Part shown: one piece after another, positions 1 to 9,261 of the stretch
How the letters are laid out: the number at the start of each line of letters is the position of its first letter
Numbering within the stretch: position 1 is the first letter of the stretch
From: Alphaproteobacteria bacterium RIFCSPLOWO2_01_FULL_40_26
Lineage (GTDB): Bacteria > Pseudomonadota > Alphaproteobacteria > Rickettsiales > UBA1997
Direction of reading: 5' to 3'
Assembly (NCBI GenBank): GCA_001767955.1
Contig: MEMO01000011.1
Location: forward strand, 1 to 41,936
DNA: 41,936 nucleotides
Notes under the pieces: model-generated
What the model was told of the DNA's origin: nothing
Databases searched by the model: none
What the model saw: only the letters and a program-made list of their open reading frames with translations
Program-made: the position numbers and the translations under genes

Positions 1-38
1 CTCACCCTAACCCTCTCCCACAAGGGGAGAGGGGAGTA
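1..38. repeat. Half copy of CCCTCTCCC repeat (PE-6)
   Basis: The window opens with one arm of the GC-rich repeat that appears as a complete inverted pair near 11301-11411. The shared core is CCCTCTCCCACAAGGGGAGA. It is itself a small hairpin, because CTCTCCC pairs with GGGGAGAG around CACAA. The rest of the element, if any, lies outside the window. Similar repeats are scattered in many proteobacterial genomes. Confidence 0.7.
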
Positions 39-70
39 GATCGAGAAAAATTTAGGCAGGTTTTTATCCG

Positions 71-160
71 GAATTGGCGTTTATAATTCCCGCTTGCATT
101 CTTCAATAGCGCTAAATAGGTTGCCCGCCCTCACTTGATGATCATCCATTAGCTTTAGAA
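71..160 (-). pseudogene. Possible remnant of a gene end on the minus strand
   Basis: On the minus strand the stretch reads as a protein-like tail, LMDDHQVRAGNLFSAIEECKREL, followed by TAA. An in-frame TAA stands shortly upstream, so there is no full gene. The composition is coding-like, but I cannot assign a family. It may be a decayed 3' end or chance. The rest of the 167 bases between the repeat and nusA shows nothing else I can name, and no rimP is visible upstream of nusA. Confidence 0.2.
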
Positions 161-205
161 ACTCATCTTAAACAAACTAAATTAAATCAATTTTAAGTCC
201 TAATT

Positions 206-1492
206 ATGGCTAGTAATTTGACCATTATGGGCAATAAGGAAATTTTACTTGTTGCCGAAAATATCGCTCACGAAAAAGGCATCACCTTACAGGAGGTTGT
301 AGAGGCAATGGAGGAAGGCATTAAACTTGCCGCCAAGAAAAAATATGGTCATCATCTTGACATTGATTGCAAAATTGACCGCAAAACAGGCCAGATAAAA
401 CTTTTCAACAAATTGCGAGTTGTCGCAGGTGATAGCGAAGATTTCGATGTGCGCACTCACATCACCTTGAAACACGCCAAACAGGAAAACAAAGACATAA
501 AAATTGATGATTTGGTAGTGCAAGAATTGCCGCCAATCGATCTAAATCGTGTAGTTGCGCAAGTTGCTCGCAACGAAATAATCCGTAAAGTAAAAGAAGC
601 TGAAAAGAACAAAGAATATAACGAGTTTAAAGACCGCATCGGCGACATCGTCAGCGCTTCAGTGAAAAAAGTTGGTTTGAAAAATATCGTTATGGAAGTT
701 GATGGTTATGAAGCCGTAATTCACGAAAGCGGCTTAATCCCGCGCGAAAATTTCCGCGTCGGTGATCGCATGCGCTGCTATATCGAAGATGTGCGCAAAG
801 AGCCATTTGGCGCACAAATTTTCCTGTCACGCACACATCCGCAATTTTTGGTACGCCTATTTGAACAGGAAGTTCCAGAACTTCACGATGGCAATATCGA
901 AGTAAAAGCCGTCGCCCGCGATCCAGGTTCGCGCGCCAAAATCGCTATTTATTCACGCCGTGATGACATTGACATCGTTGGCTCATTTATCGGCATTCGC
1001 GGTTCTCGTGTGCAATCAGTCAGTTCGGAATTGCGCGGCGAAAAAATTGATATCATCAAATGGTCGCCAAACATTGCTGAACTTGTGGTTAGTTCATTAA
1101 CTCCGGCCAAAATCAGCAAAGTCGTAGTTGATGAGGAAAATAATCTGATTGAAGTGGTTGTGCCCGAAGATCAATTAAGTCTGGCAATCGGACGCGGCGG
1201 ACAAAATGTAAAACTGGCTTCAAAAATTGTTGATTTCAAAATTGACATAATGACCGATGAGCAGGAATCGGCGCGTCGAACTGCAGAATTCAATCAGGCT
1301 TCAAAACTATTCATTGAGGCTTTGGATGTTGAAGATATGATTGCCAATCTGCTCGCTTCTGAAGGCTTCTTAACCGTTGAGACATTAGCTCAAGCGGAGA
1401 TTTCTGAAATCACCGGAATCGAAGGCTTTGATGAGGATATCGCCAAAGAAATCAAGAAACGTGCGGAAGAATATCTGCAAAAAAACGCATAA
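206..1492 (+). CDS. nusA: Transcription termination/antitermination factor NusA
   Basis: NusA binds RNA polymerase and nascent RNA and modulates pausing, termination and antitermination in the cytoplasm. The 428 residues show the N-terminal polymerase-binding domain (about 1-130), an S1 domain (about 140-205), and two KH domains. The KH region contains IGIRGSRVQS and the GxxG segment AIGRGGQNVKLASK near 335. A single acidic-repeat-like helical region follows at the C terminus (ANLLASEGFLTVETLAQ). E. coli NusA has about 495 residues and two such repeats, so this is a shorter form. The ORF starts at ATG 206; an internal Met at residue 8 (base 227) is an alternative, and neither has a strong ribosome binding site. 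infB follows after 7 bases, the usual order. Confidence 0.97.
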   Translation: MASNLTIMGNKEILLVAENIAHEKGITLQEVVEAMEEGIKLAAKKKYGHHLDIDCKIDRKTGQIKLFNKLRVVAGDSEDFDVRTHITLKHAKQENKDIKIDDLVVQELPPIDLNRVVAQVARNEIIRKVKEAEKNKEYNEFKDRIGDIVSASVKKVGLKNIVMEVDGYEAVIHESGLIPRENFRVGDRMRCYIEDVRKEPFGAQIFLSRTHPQFLVRLFEQEVPELHDGNIEVKAVARDPGSRAKIAIYSRRDDIDIVGSFIGIRGSRVQSVSSELRGEKIDIIKWSPNIAELVVSSLTPAKISKVVVDEENNLIEVVVPEDQLSLAIGRGGQNVKLASKIVDFKIDIMTDEQESARRTAEFNQASKLFIEALDVEDMIANLLASEGFLTVETLAQAEISEITGIEGFDEDIAKEIKKRAEEYLQKNA

Positions 1493-1499
1493 CAACTAA

Positions 1500-3890
1500 A
1501 TGACTGACAAGGCTCGTTCTACATTAACTCTTAAACTCCCATCTGCCGTCAGAAGTCAATCTTTGCCTATCAAAAATGAGGTTAAAGTTGGTGAAAAAAA
1601 ATCCGGCGGAGTGCAGGTAACAATCAAGGGGCGCAAGAAAGAAGCAGGAATCAGAGAAGATTCATTTTCCGGTTTAAGCAAAAGCGAATTTGAAGCCAGA
1701 ATCCATGCAGTTTCAAAATCAGGAGGCATCAGAAATGAAATAAAAACCCATGAAATCCTGAATAAAATCGTCAAAGAAAATGCTGTCGAAAAGCAAAAAG
1801 CAGAGGAAAGACACAAACCAGATGGCTTCGATGTAAGAAACAAAATCAAACAAAGCGTTGAACAAACCAATCGTGTAAAAGAAGAGCGACAAAAGCTTCT
1901 AAATGAAAGAAAAAAAACAGAACAAGCACGCAACGAAAAAGAAAAAAATGATAAGAAAAAAAGCAGAAAATCCGCTTTTGATGAAGAGCAAACAAATAAG
2001 AAAAAATCCGTTTTCAAAGGAGAACATGCCAATGTCAGAAAATTAACCTACATCATCGATACCAACTCTGATGAAGAAAATGTGCGCCACAGAAAAAAGC
2101 CAAAAATGAGGCATGTTCATGAACAGTCGAAAGAATATAAAAAAATCTCCCGCGAAGTTTTATTACCTGATTTAATAACAGTTTCTGATCTTGCTGATCG
2201 TATGTCAGAAAAAGCCGGCGATGTGGTGAAAAAGCTTTTCTCCATGGGAATGGTGGTCACAAGTAATCAGGCCATCGATGTCGATACGGCAGAAATTATC
2301 ATCAACGAATTCGGCCACAAAGCCAAACGCGTTTCCCATTCCGATGTCGAAAATATTCTGGAAGATAAAACCGAACATCAACCTCTGCCACGCGCACCAA
2401 TTGTCACAATCATGGGACATGTTGATCACGGCAAAACTTCACTTCTTGACGCTCTACGCGAAACAGATGTCGCTTCAAAAGAGCATGGCGGAATCACGCA
2501 ACATATCGGCGCTTCAAGAATTCAAACCAAAGACGGAAAATTTATCACTTTTCTTGACACGCCAGGACATGAAGCATTTACCGAAATGCGCTCACGTGGC
2601 GCCAATATCACCGACATCGTAGTTCTAGTCGTCGCCGCTGATGACGGCGTTAAAGAACAAACCATTGAAGCCATTAATCACGCCAAAGCGGCAAATGCTC
2701 CAATCATCGTTGCTGTCAATAAGATTGATAAGCCTGGATCTGATCCAAATCGCGTTAAAAATGAGTTGTTAAGTCACGACATAGTATCAGAAGATTTGGG
2801 CGGAGATGTTATATTCGTACCAGTTTCTGCCAAATCAAAAACCAATCTCGACAAACTTGAAGAAGCAATTTTGCTGCAGGCTGAAATTCTCGATCTGAAA
2901 AGTCCTTACGCTGGCAAATCAAGCGGTGCTGTTCTTGAATCGCGTCTCGATCCAAACCGTGGCGTAGTTGCAACTCTGCTGGTACAAAATGGTGTTTTAA
3001 ACGTTTCCGATTTGATTGTCGTTGGCACCTCTTTTGGCCGCATCAGAAAAATGAGCGATTCAATCGGAAAAAATCTTGATGAAGCAACGCCGTCAATTCC
3101 AGTTGAAGTTTTAGGTCTCGACAGCGCACCAAATGCTGGCGATAAATTTGTTGAAGTTGATGAAGAAAGACAGGCGCGTGAAATCATCGCTTATCGCGAA
3201 CGCAAGGAAAGAGAGGAAAAGGCACTAAAAAATTCTGCTAGAAGTTTCGACGACATTTTCAAAAAATCAGGCAAACTGAAATATCTCAACATTCTGATTA
3301 AGGGCGATGTTCACGGCTCGGTTGAAGCAATAGCCAGCAGCGTGATAAAATTAAACACCGAAGAAGTAGCGATAAAAATCATCCATTGCGCAACCGGCGG
3401 CATTTCCGAAAGCGATATTAATTTAGCCGCAACTTCAAATGCCATTATCATCGGTTTTAATGTGCGCGCCAATCTCACGGCCAAAGAAATGGCTGAAAAA
3501 AAGGGTGTTGATATCCGCTATTATTCCATCATTTACAATCTGGTCGATGATTTGAAATTGCTGCTTTCCGGCATGCTAGCCCCAGTTAAAAGCGAGGAAT
3601 ATCTTGGTCAGGCTGAAATACGTCAAATCTTTAAAATTTCCGATGCCGGAAAAATTGCCGGATGTTTCGTCATTGATGGCTTATTCAAACGCAATGCCAA
3701 AGTCAGGCTTCTGCGTGACAACGTAGTAATCCATGACGGTATTTTAAAAACACTCAAACGCTTCAAGGAAGATGTGAAGGAAGTGAAAAGCGGTTTTGAA
3801 TGCGGTATGGCTTTTGAAAATTATGACAACATTAAAGAAAAGGACACAATCGAGTGTTATAATATCGTTGAGCAAAGAAGATTTCTCTAG
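1500..3890 (+). CDS. infB: Translation initiation factor IF-2
   Basis: IF-2 is the GTPase that delivers initiator fMet-tRNA to the 30S subunit and promotes subunit joining. The first ~200 residues are a Lys/Glu-rich linker, followed by an IF2_N domain near 220-270 ([19 protein letters not shown]). The GTPase domain carries P-loop [15 protein letters not shown]3 DTPGHEAF and G4 [10 protein letters not shown]. The C-terminal beta-barrel and fMet-tRNA binding region run to the end. Its 796 residues are usual for the family. The stop codon TAG uses the first bases of a 162-bp palindromic element; removing the element would leave TAA at the same place, so the protein is unchanged. The next gene, cytochrome b561, is not the usual rbfA or truB. 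Confidence 0.97.
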   Translation: MTDKARSTLTLKLPSAVRSQSLPIKNEVKVGEKKSGGVQVTIKGRKKEAGIREDSFSGLSKSEFEARIHAVSKSGGIRNEIKTHEILNKIVKENAVEKQKAEERHKPDGFDVRNKIKQSVEQTNRVKEERQKLLNERKKTEQARNEKEKNDKKKSRKSAFDEEQTNKKKSVFKGEHANVRKLTYIIDTNSDEENVRHRKKPKMRHVHEQSKEYKKISREVLLPDLITVSDLADRMSEKAGDVVKKLFSMGMVVTSNQAIDVDTAEIIINEFGHKAKRVSHSDVENILEDKTEHQPLPRAPIVTIMGHVDHGKTSLLDALRETDVASKEHGGITQHIGASRIQTKDGKFITFLDTPGHEAFTEMRSRGANITDIVVLVVAADDGVKEQTIEAINHAKAANAPIIVAVNKIDKPGSDPNRVKNELLSHDIVSEDLGGDVIFVPVSAKSKTNLDKLEEAILLQAEILDLKSPYAGKSSGAVLESRLDPNRGVVATLLVQNGVLNVSDLIVVGTSFGRIRKMSDSIGKNLDEATPSIPVEVLGLDSAPNAGDKFVEVDEERQAREIIAYRERKEREEKALKNSARSFDDIFKKSGKLKYLNILIKGDVHGSVEAIASSVIKLNTEEVAIKIIHCATGGISESDINLAATSNAIIIGFNVRANLTAKEMAEKKGVDIRYYSIIYNLVDDLKLLLSGMLAPVKSEEYLGQAEIRQIFKISDAGKIAGCFVIDGLFKRNAKVRLLRDNVVIHDGILKTLKRFKEDVKEVKSGFECGMAFENYDNIKEKDTIECYNIVEQRRFL

Positions 3891-4051
3891 AGCCTGTTTT
3901 CAAATTCATTCGTCTCCGATTTTTTAGGAAATTTTTAGCGATTTTTGCATAAAATTTTTCATAATATCGGGAATATTTTGAAAAATTTTATGCAAAAAAG
4001 AGCAAAAATTTACAAAAAAGCGGGGGCGAATGAATTTGAAAACAGGCTCTA
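3888..4051. repeat. Palindromic element PE-1, copy A (162 bp, TA-flanked)
   Basis: This is a long interrupted palindrome between infB and the cytochrome b561 gene. The outer 24 bases are perfectly inverted (AGAGCCTGTTTTCAAATTCA ... TGAATTTGAAAACAGGCTCT). A second perfect stem of about 20 bp (TTTTTGCATAAAATTTTTCA) surrounds the centre. Between the stems lie asymmetric bulges with AGCGA on one side and GAGC on the other. TA flanks both ends. Counting one TA, the inserted unit is 162 bp, the same as copies at 34984 and 38497. It supplies the infB stop codon and the apparent start of the next gene. Confidence 0.9.
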
Positions 4052-4581
4052 AGCATCCTCTGCTCTCCCGAATCCTTCACTGGCTCATGGCCGCAATAAT
4101 TCTCGCCGCACTTGGGCTTGGAATTTACATGGTAGAATTTCTGGATAAAGAAGCCGCAAACCGTCAAGCCATTTACGATTTGCACAAATCTTTGGGAGTT
4201 GTGGTTTTTATGCTGATTATTCTTCTTCGCCTCCCCGTCCGCCTTGTTTTCGGAGCGCCTCCATTGCCAAAATCACTTCCGATATATGAAAGAATTCTGG
4301 CGCGCCTCACTTATCTGGCATTTTATTTTCTGATGATTGCCGTTCCTCTCTCCGGATATCTGATGACAAACGCATTTGGTTATCCCGTGCCTTTTTTCAG
4401 CCTTACCGATGAACTGCTTTTCATCTATGGAATCGACGATGAGATGGCAAAAAAGTTTGCTGAATTTCATAAAACTTCAGCCTTTGTTTTGCTTGCTCTC
4501 GTAACGCTTCATATTCTTGCTGTCATCAAACATCGCTTTTTCGATAAGCCAGAAAATGATCTTCTAAAAAGGATGTGGTAA
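4030..4581 (+). CDS. Cytochrome b561 family protein
   Basis: This is a four-helix inner-membrane di-heme b cytochrome that probably moves electrons between quinol and an acceptor. The 183 residues show four hydrophobic segments. Candidate heme-ligand histidines lie in SRILHWLMA (helix 1), DLHKSLGVV (helix 2) and EFHKTSAF / LVTLHILAV (helix 4), the CybB pattern. The first seven codons (MNLKTGS) come from palindromic element PE-1 copy A, so the present start is built by the repeat. Without the element, an in-frame TTG near 3868 would give a start reading SKEDFSKHPLLSRILHW, overlapping infB. That ancestral start is inference. hisF begins directly at its stop (TAA then ATG), so the two are probably co-transcribed. 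Confidence 0.88.
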   Translation: MNLKTGSKHPLLSRILHWLMAAIILAALGLGIYMVEFLDKEAANRQAIYDLHKSLGVVVFMLIILLRLPVRLVFGAPPLPKSLPIYERILARLTYLAFYFLMIAVPLSGYLMTNAFGYPVPFFSLTDELLFIYGIDDEMAKKFAEFHKTSAFVLLALVTLHILAVIKHRFFDKPENDLLKRMW

Positions 4582-5358
4582 ATGCTAAAGAACCGCATAA
4601 TTCCCTGCCTCGATGTTAAAAACGGCCGCGTTGTTAAAGGAATAAATTTTGAAAATCTTGTTGATGCCGGCGATCCAGTTATGCAGGCAAAATTTTATTA
4701 TGAAGAAGGCGCAGATGAACTTTGTTTCCTTGATATTGCCGCATCGCAGGAAAATCGCGGCATAATGCTCGACATGGTAAAAAAAGTAGCGCAAGTCTGC
4801 TTCATTCCTTTTACCGTTGGTGGCGGAATCAAAGAATTGCAGGATTTTTCCGACCTTCTCAAATGTGGCGCCGATAAAGTTTCAATAAATTCCGCAGCAA
4901 TCAAAAACCCCGAATTAATCACGCAAGCCTCAGAAAAATTTGGCGCGCAAGCTGTGGTTGTTGCAATTGATGCCAAAAAAAATTCTTCAGAAAATTATGA
5001 GATTTTTACTCACGGCGGAAAAAAACCTACAGGAATTGATGCAATCAATTGGGCAATAAAAGCCGAAAAACTTGGCGCTGGAGAATTACTCATTACATCA
5101 ATCAACCGCGATGGCACAAAGGCTGGATATGATCTTGAATTAATCAAAACAATCTCGTCACAAGTTTCAATTCCGATAATTGCTTCCGGCGGAGTGGGAA
5201 ATTTGGAACATATGGCTGATGGCTTAAAAGCAGGAGCATCAGCGGTTCTCGCCGCTTCAATTTTTCACTTCAAAACCTATTCAATCAGGCAGGCGAAAGA
5301 ATTTTTGCAGCACCAAAATATCGCGGTTAAGACAGGTTTTAAGAATAGCAATGCTTGA
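4582..5358 (+). CDS. hisF: Imidazole glycerol phosphate synthase cyclase subunit HisF
   Basis: HisF cyclises PRFAR with ammonia from HisH to imidazole glycerol phosphate and AICAR, in histidine synthesis. It is a full-length 258-residue TIM barrel. It begins [20 protein letters not shown], with the catalytic Asp of PCLDVKNG. It also has VTVGGGI, the phosphate-binding loop [11 protein letters not shown], and the second catalytic Asp in [12 protein letters not shown]. No other his gene is in the window, so the partner HisH must be elsewhere. HisF-like proteins also occur in surface-sugar amidation, but this one carries the standard alphaproteobacterial signature [14 protein letters not shown]. 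The last 20 bases overlap the 3' end of the convergent XRE gene. Confidence 0.94.
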   Translation: MLKNRIIPCLDVKNGRVVKGINFENLVDAGDPVMQAKFYYEEGADELCFLDIAASQENRGIMLDMVKKVAQVCFIPFTVGGGIKELQDFSDLLKCGADKVSINSAAIKNPELITQASEKFGAQAVVVAIDAKKNSSENYEIFTHGGKKPTGIDAINWAIKAEKLGAGELLITSINRDGTKAGYDLELIKTISSQVSIPIIASGGVGNLEHMADGLKAGASAVLAASIFHFKTYSIRQAKEFLQHQNIAVKTGFKNSNA

Positions 5359-5767
5359 TCTTTTTTGGCTTTGGCTTGGCAATGGCTTTGGCTAGTGCGG
5401 TTAAATGCTGTTTAGCATAATTATCCTCAATACGGCGGAAAGCCTGAATCAACGGCAGAAGTTCTTTTTCGATTTTTTGTGATTTTTTGTGCAATTCTTT
5501 CTCGCCAGCAAAATCATAATTGTAATACATGCGATCAGCTTTGATCCCTTGAAAAAAGGCCGATAACGGACATTCAATAATTTGGGCAATCTCGAAAAGC
5601 TTGCTTGCTGAAACGCGGTTTTTGGCAGTTTCGTATTTTTGAATTTGTTGAAATGTGAGGCCAACCAACTCTCCCAATTTATCTTGACTCATTCCAAAAG
5701 CGCGACGCAATTCACGCAATCTTTTGGCTATATGGTGATCAACCGGAGTAATTTTATCGCATATCAT
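5339..5767 (-). CDS. XRE-family helix-turn-helix regulator
   Basis: This is a 142-residue DNA-binding protein with an N-terminal Cro/C1-type helix-turn-helix (about residues 10-70): [34 protein letters not shown]. The block [20 protein letters not shown] is the form common in small alphaproteobacterial regulators. The C-terminal part is charged ([13 protein letters not shown], ending [12 protein letters not shown]) and has no domain I recognise. The start overlaps the lnt stop by 14 bases, so it is the last gene of the lnt operon. Its targets cannot be read from the sequence. Confidence 0.88.
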   Translation of the reverse strand: MICDKITPVDHHIAKRLRELRRAFGMSQDKLGELVGLTFQQIQKYETAKNRVSASKLFEIAQIIECPLSAFFQGIKADRMYYNYDFAGEKELHKKSQKIEKELLPLIQAFRRIEDNYAKQHLTALAKAIAKPKPKKIKHCYS

Positions 5768-7319
5768 TTTTTTGTTTTTTACGTGGAATTAACGGGATCA
5801 TTGCAAGCGCAATCAATGCCATCAACGGCAGAAGGCCATAGGTAGCATAAATTGTTGGTTCACTATTTTTAATCAAAACAACATCGACAATTCCTTCGTG
5901 ATTAAGATCAATTTTAGCAATTATGCGCCCGAAGGGATCAACAAAAGCGCTAATGCCGGTGCCAGCAACACGCACCAGAGGAATGCCATATTCAATAGCG
6001 CGCATTCTGGCCATGTCAAAATGCTGGTATGGCCCTGAACTTCTTCCAAACCAGGCATCATTTGTAAGATTAACCAATAAATCCGGGCGATGGTTTTTAT
6101 TCACGATTTCACTTGAAAAAATCACCTCATAACAAATCAGAGGGCTGAAGGAAAAATTTTCTGTCATCAAAGTTTGCGCACCCTCACCTTCACTAAAACC
6201 TTTGCCGCCGCCAGTGATTTTATCGATGAATGTGTCAAGAAACAGAAAAGATAAAAATCTGTGAAAAGGCACATATTCGCCAAAAGGCACGAGATGATTT
6301 TTGTCGTAATGTTGCGATACGCCTTTCTCGTTAATTACAAAAATACTATTCCACACATCGCTAACTTTCTTTCGCTCATCATAGGCAACGCGTAAAGCGC
6401 CGGTGATTAGAACGCCGTTTTTTGGCACTGCGGATTTTAAATGATCGAGAAGTCCAGGATTGTCATCAATCACGTAAGGAGTTGAGGTTTCAGCCCAAAT
6501 CACCGCTTTGATATCGTCGAGATTTTTGGAATTTGTCAGCAAAATAGTTTTAAGAAAATTTTGATATTTCTGATTTTCTTCCCATTTGATTTCCTGCTTC
6601 ACATTGGCTTGCACAAGACGCAATTTGGTTTTTTCATCGCGCAATAATTTTTTGTCATCAATCGCAAAATAGCCGAAGGTCAGATTTCCAATTAAAAATA
6701 TCGATAAGAAAGCGGCAAAAATTTTATTGCCAAAAGAGGATTTTCTTTTCCAAAACAAAACCGGAAAAAGCGCAACCAAAACAGCAAAAAAGCTCAAACC
6801 ATAAATTCCAAATACCGAGGCAAGTTGCGTAAAATGCAGATCAAACATCCACGCATAACCAAGCAAATTCCAGGGAAAACCACTCAAAAGATTTGCGCGC
6901 AGAACTTCAAACAACAACCAGCACAGGGCAAAGGATAAAATTTTTTGATAGGTTTCGGTGAAAAGGAGTTTTTTGTAAGTAAGCGCAAACAAACCAAGAT
7001 AAACAGCCAGAATTGAAGGAATGATGACAAGAGCAAAAGGGATTAACCAGCCAAACTGCCTGGCATCAACGGTAAGAGAAATAGCAATCCAGTAAATTCC
7101 TGACAAAAAATGTCCGAAACCAAAAAAGAATCCCAACCAAAAAATTTCTTTGGGACGGTTTTCTTGTTCAAGAGCAAGATAGAAAAATGACAAGGAAATT
7201 ATTGCCGCAACAAAAAAATAAACTGGCGCGAAGGCAAGACTCAAAAAAGCGCCGGCTAGTAATACCAGCATTCTTTGTTTCGTGAAAAATTTAATTCCTG
7301 ACATAAATTTCGAAGTCAT
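5754..7319 (-). CDS. lnt: Apolipoprotein N-acyltransferase
   Basis: Lnt adds the third acyl chain to lipoproteins at the periplasmic face of the inner membrane. The 521 residues show about six to eight hydrophobic helices in the N-terminal half, then a nitrilase-type domain. Its Glu-Lys-Cys triad is visible: Glu in IWAETSTPY, Lys in YDKNHLVPFGEYVPF, and Cys in SPLICYEVIF. A last transmembrane helix and a basic tail ([11 protein letters not shown]) end the protein. Translation may start at ATG 7319 or at Met-6. It overlaps the upstream membrane protein by 29 bases and the downstream XRE gene by 14. The Pal lipoprotein in this window is one expected substrate. Confidence 0.95.
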   Translation of the reverse strand: MTSKFMSGIKFFTKQRMLVLLAGAFLSLAFAPVYFFVAAIISLSFFYLALEQENRPKEIFWLGFFFGFGHFLSGIYWIAISLTVDARQFGWLIPFALVIIPSILAVYLGLFALTYKKLLFTETYQKILSFALCWLLFEVLRANLLSGFPWNLLGYAWMFDLHFTQLASVFGIYGLSFFAVLVALFPVLFWKRKSSFGNKIFAAFLSIFLIGNLTFGYFAIDDKKLLRDEKTKLRLVQANVKQEIKWEENQKYQNFLKTILLTNSKNLDDIKAVIWAETSTPYVIDDNPGLLDHLKSAVPKNGVLITGALRVAYDERKKVSDVWNSIFVINEKGVSQHYDKNHLVPFGEYVPFHRFLSFLFLDTFIDKITGGGKGFSEGEGAQTLMTENFSFSPLICYEVIFSSEIVNKNHRPDLLVNLTNDAWFGRSSGPYQHFDMARMRAIEYGIPLVRVAGTGISAFVDPFGRIIAKIDLNHEGIVDVVLIKNSEPTIYATYGLLPLMALIALAMIPLIPRKKQKNDMR

Positions 7320-9261
7320 GAAGAAGCTGCTGTTTTGATGGTATTATTTGATCGAAAACACTTGGTTTTTCTTTGGTAATGAAGCTGATTTTTTTCAATG
7401 GTTTAACTTGATGATTTATTACAACGCGATTTTCAAAATGAAAATTTTTCAGAAAAAATTTTCTAAATTCGGGATCGAGAAAATAATATTCGAGAGTTCC
7501 GATAAAACAGCGATGATGTTCGTTCAGAATTTTTGGTGCGTTATTGACCAAAACCAGTTTGGTTTGCACATTTTTTACAGCGTTCTTGATATCATCAAAA
7601 AGATAAAAATTGGTGAAAACCTTATCTGAATCATTGATCAAAAACATTAGAGATTTTCCTGCCACACCTTGATCAGCGCGCATTGTTGCCACGTGAAATT
7701 TTTGTATATTTTCTTTCGCGAGATAATTCAGCAATGGAAACTGGTGCGCGATCCAGATTGAAATTGTTACAATCCCGTCATCTTTTTGCGGCGCATATTT
7801 TTTGGCATAATAAGCGGTCATATCAGACAATTTGTGCGGCGAAGTATATTCGCTTTCTCGCGAAAACACACCGGCAAAGGTTGATAGATAGGAATAAAGC
7901 AGACAGGAAATTGAAGTGAAAATCACAAAAACCGAAAGAGTGGATAATTTTTCCACAAAAAACTTTTTTTCAAAAACGAACAGAACAACAAAAAGAATTG
8001 TAAGGTTAACTGTGATGTAGGCCCAGGGACCAAGATATTTCAAAGTTAAAACAGCAATTGTCGCAAGAATTGCAAGACACGGAATCCAGAACAGCACAAT
8101 CCTTTTCCCAGAAAAAAAAGGATAAATCAACGCAACTAACCACCAGACATTAACAAGCCCTCCAAGCCCGAAAATCGAGGCCGGAAGGATTGTCATATCA
8201 AAAGCAGGAATCAACAGCAAGGCGGTGATGATGAACATTTCTTCAGAAAAAATTATTATTTTTGAGACGAAAATGTCGCGCAACAATTTCAAAAAACAGA
8301 TGGTGATGATTGCATAAAACACTACGACCTGATCAACGGTGCCAACGTTTTCAACAAGCATCAGACATGAGGCGGCTGTAAAAAGTAGTAGCAGGATTTT
8401 ATCATTATCCGAAAATTTCAGGCGCGAGAAAATCAAAAAAATAAAAGAAAATGGCAAAATTCTTGAAGCAAAATGACGCCAGATATTTTCCATAAAAACT
8501 CCGGCATCGTTATAGCTGGAATAAGCTTTTGACCACATCGGCACCATAAACTCAAAAAACTCCGGAGTGAATTTCGACATCAAAAACAGATAAGAAGCGC
8601 CAATCAAAACCATTACCAATTTGTCAAGCTCGAGAAAAAATTTAAACAAAGGTTTGCAAAAAAACCGATAGACTTCGACAAAAATAATAAAAATCAGATA
8701 ATGCGGTTTAATGCACGGAATTATGCCCATCAACATTCCACGCCATATCAAATCTGTTTTTGTCAAAGGAATTTTTCTGAAAAAAGAATAAGAAATGTAA
8801 GGATAAAGTGAGATCAGAAGCAGGCTGGTTTTGGTGCCAAATTCTCCGGTTTGTAAAGCGTTGGGACGCAAAAAAAATCCCAGACAATATGCGATCACCA
8901 CCAGATCATGATGAAATTTGTCCGCAAAAACTTTGCCATTTCTTAAAATTTTTTCTGACCAAAAAATCGAAACAACAGCCAAAAAATTGATAAAAATTTC
9001 CGAGAGAATGATGGTGTTTAAACCAGAAATTTGTGAGATATTGAATTGCAGAGCATAGTAGTAAAAAGACAGCGGAAAGTTGCTCTCAAAAAAATCAAAA
9101 TAATATTTTTTTCCTTCGGCGATTTTTTTTCCTAAATCGAGATAAACTCCGGTATCAGCGCCAATATCAACCGTTGAACGCAGAAAAATGCTGGTAAGAA
9201 AAATTACCGTACAGACAAAGAGAGATCTACTTTCTGATATAAACTTCAACATCGCGTTCAA
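7291..9261 (-). CDS. Multi-spanning membrane protein, GT-C glycosyltransferase-like (paralog 1)
   Basis: This is a 656-residue polytopic membrane protein with about twelve hydrophobic segments and a soluble C-terminal region. Just after the first helix it has DIGADTGVYLDLGKKIAEGKKYYFDFFESNFPLSF. An acidic first periplasmic loop followed by a conserved YY.DFFE.NFP block is the pattern of GT-C (ArnT/PMT-like, GT39) enzymes, which use polyprenyl-phosphate sugars. It is a clear paralog of the neighbouring 9227-11209 gene and shares the tail motif KFFLKN. The two overlap by 35 bases and this one overlaps lnt by 29, so it is translationally coupled. A role in modifying envelope glycans is inference; donor and acceptor are unknown. 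Confidence 0.7.
   Translation of the reverse strand: MNAMLKFISESRSLFVCTVIFLTSIFLRSTVDIGADTGVYLDLGKKIAEGKKYYFDFFESNFPLSFYYYALQFNISQISGLNTIILSEIFINFLAVVSIFWSEKILRNGKVFADKFHHDLVVIAYCLGFFLRPNALQTGEFGTKTSLLLISLYPYISYSFFRKIPLTKTDLIWRGMLMGIIPCIKPHYLIFIIFVEVYRFFCKPLFKFFLELDKLVMVLIGASYLFLMSKFTPEFFEFMVPMWSKAYSSYNDAGVFMENIWRHFASRILPFSFIFLIFSRLKFSDNDKILLLLFTAASCLMLVENVGTVDQVVVFYAIITICFLKLLRDIFVSKIIIFSEEMFIITALLLIPAFDMTILPASIFGLGGLVNVWWLVALIYPFFSGKRIVLFWIPCLAILATIAVLTLKYLGPWAYITVNLTILFVVLFVFEKKFFVEKLSTLSVFVIFTSISCLLYSYLSTFAGVFSRESEYTSPHKLSDMTAYYAKKYAPQKDDGIVTISIWIAHQFPLLNYLAKENIQKFHVATMRADQGVAGKSLMFLINDSDKVFTNFYLFDDIKNAVKNVQTKLVLVNNAPKILNEHHRCFIGTLEYYFLDPEFRKFFLKNFHFENRVVINHQVKPLKKISFITKEKPSVFDQIIPSKQQLLHDFEIYVRN

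Noticed and set aside
1556-2032. Antisense ORF of 158 residues within infB
   Set aside because: It is a Phe/Ser/Leu-rich mirror of the Lys/Glu-rich IF-2 linker, a frequent artefact.
3888-4051. PE-1 as an insertion sequence or an ordinary bidirectional terminator
   Set aside because: There is no transposase ORF, copies occur inside open reading frames, and length and loops are conserved between loci. An IS630-like (TA target) MITE origin remains possible but unproven.
4582-5358. HisF-like subunit for a surface-sugar amidotransferase instead of histidine synthesis
   Set aside because: It carries the standard alphaproteobacterial HisF signature and is far from the sugar cluster.
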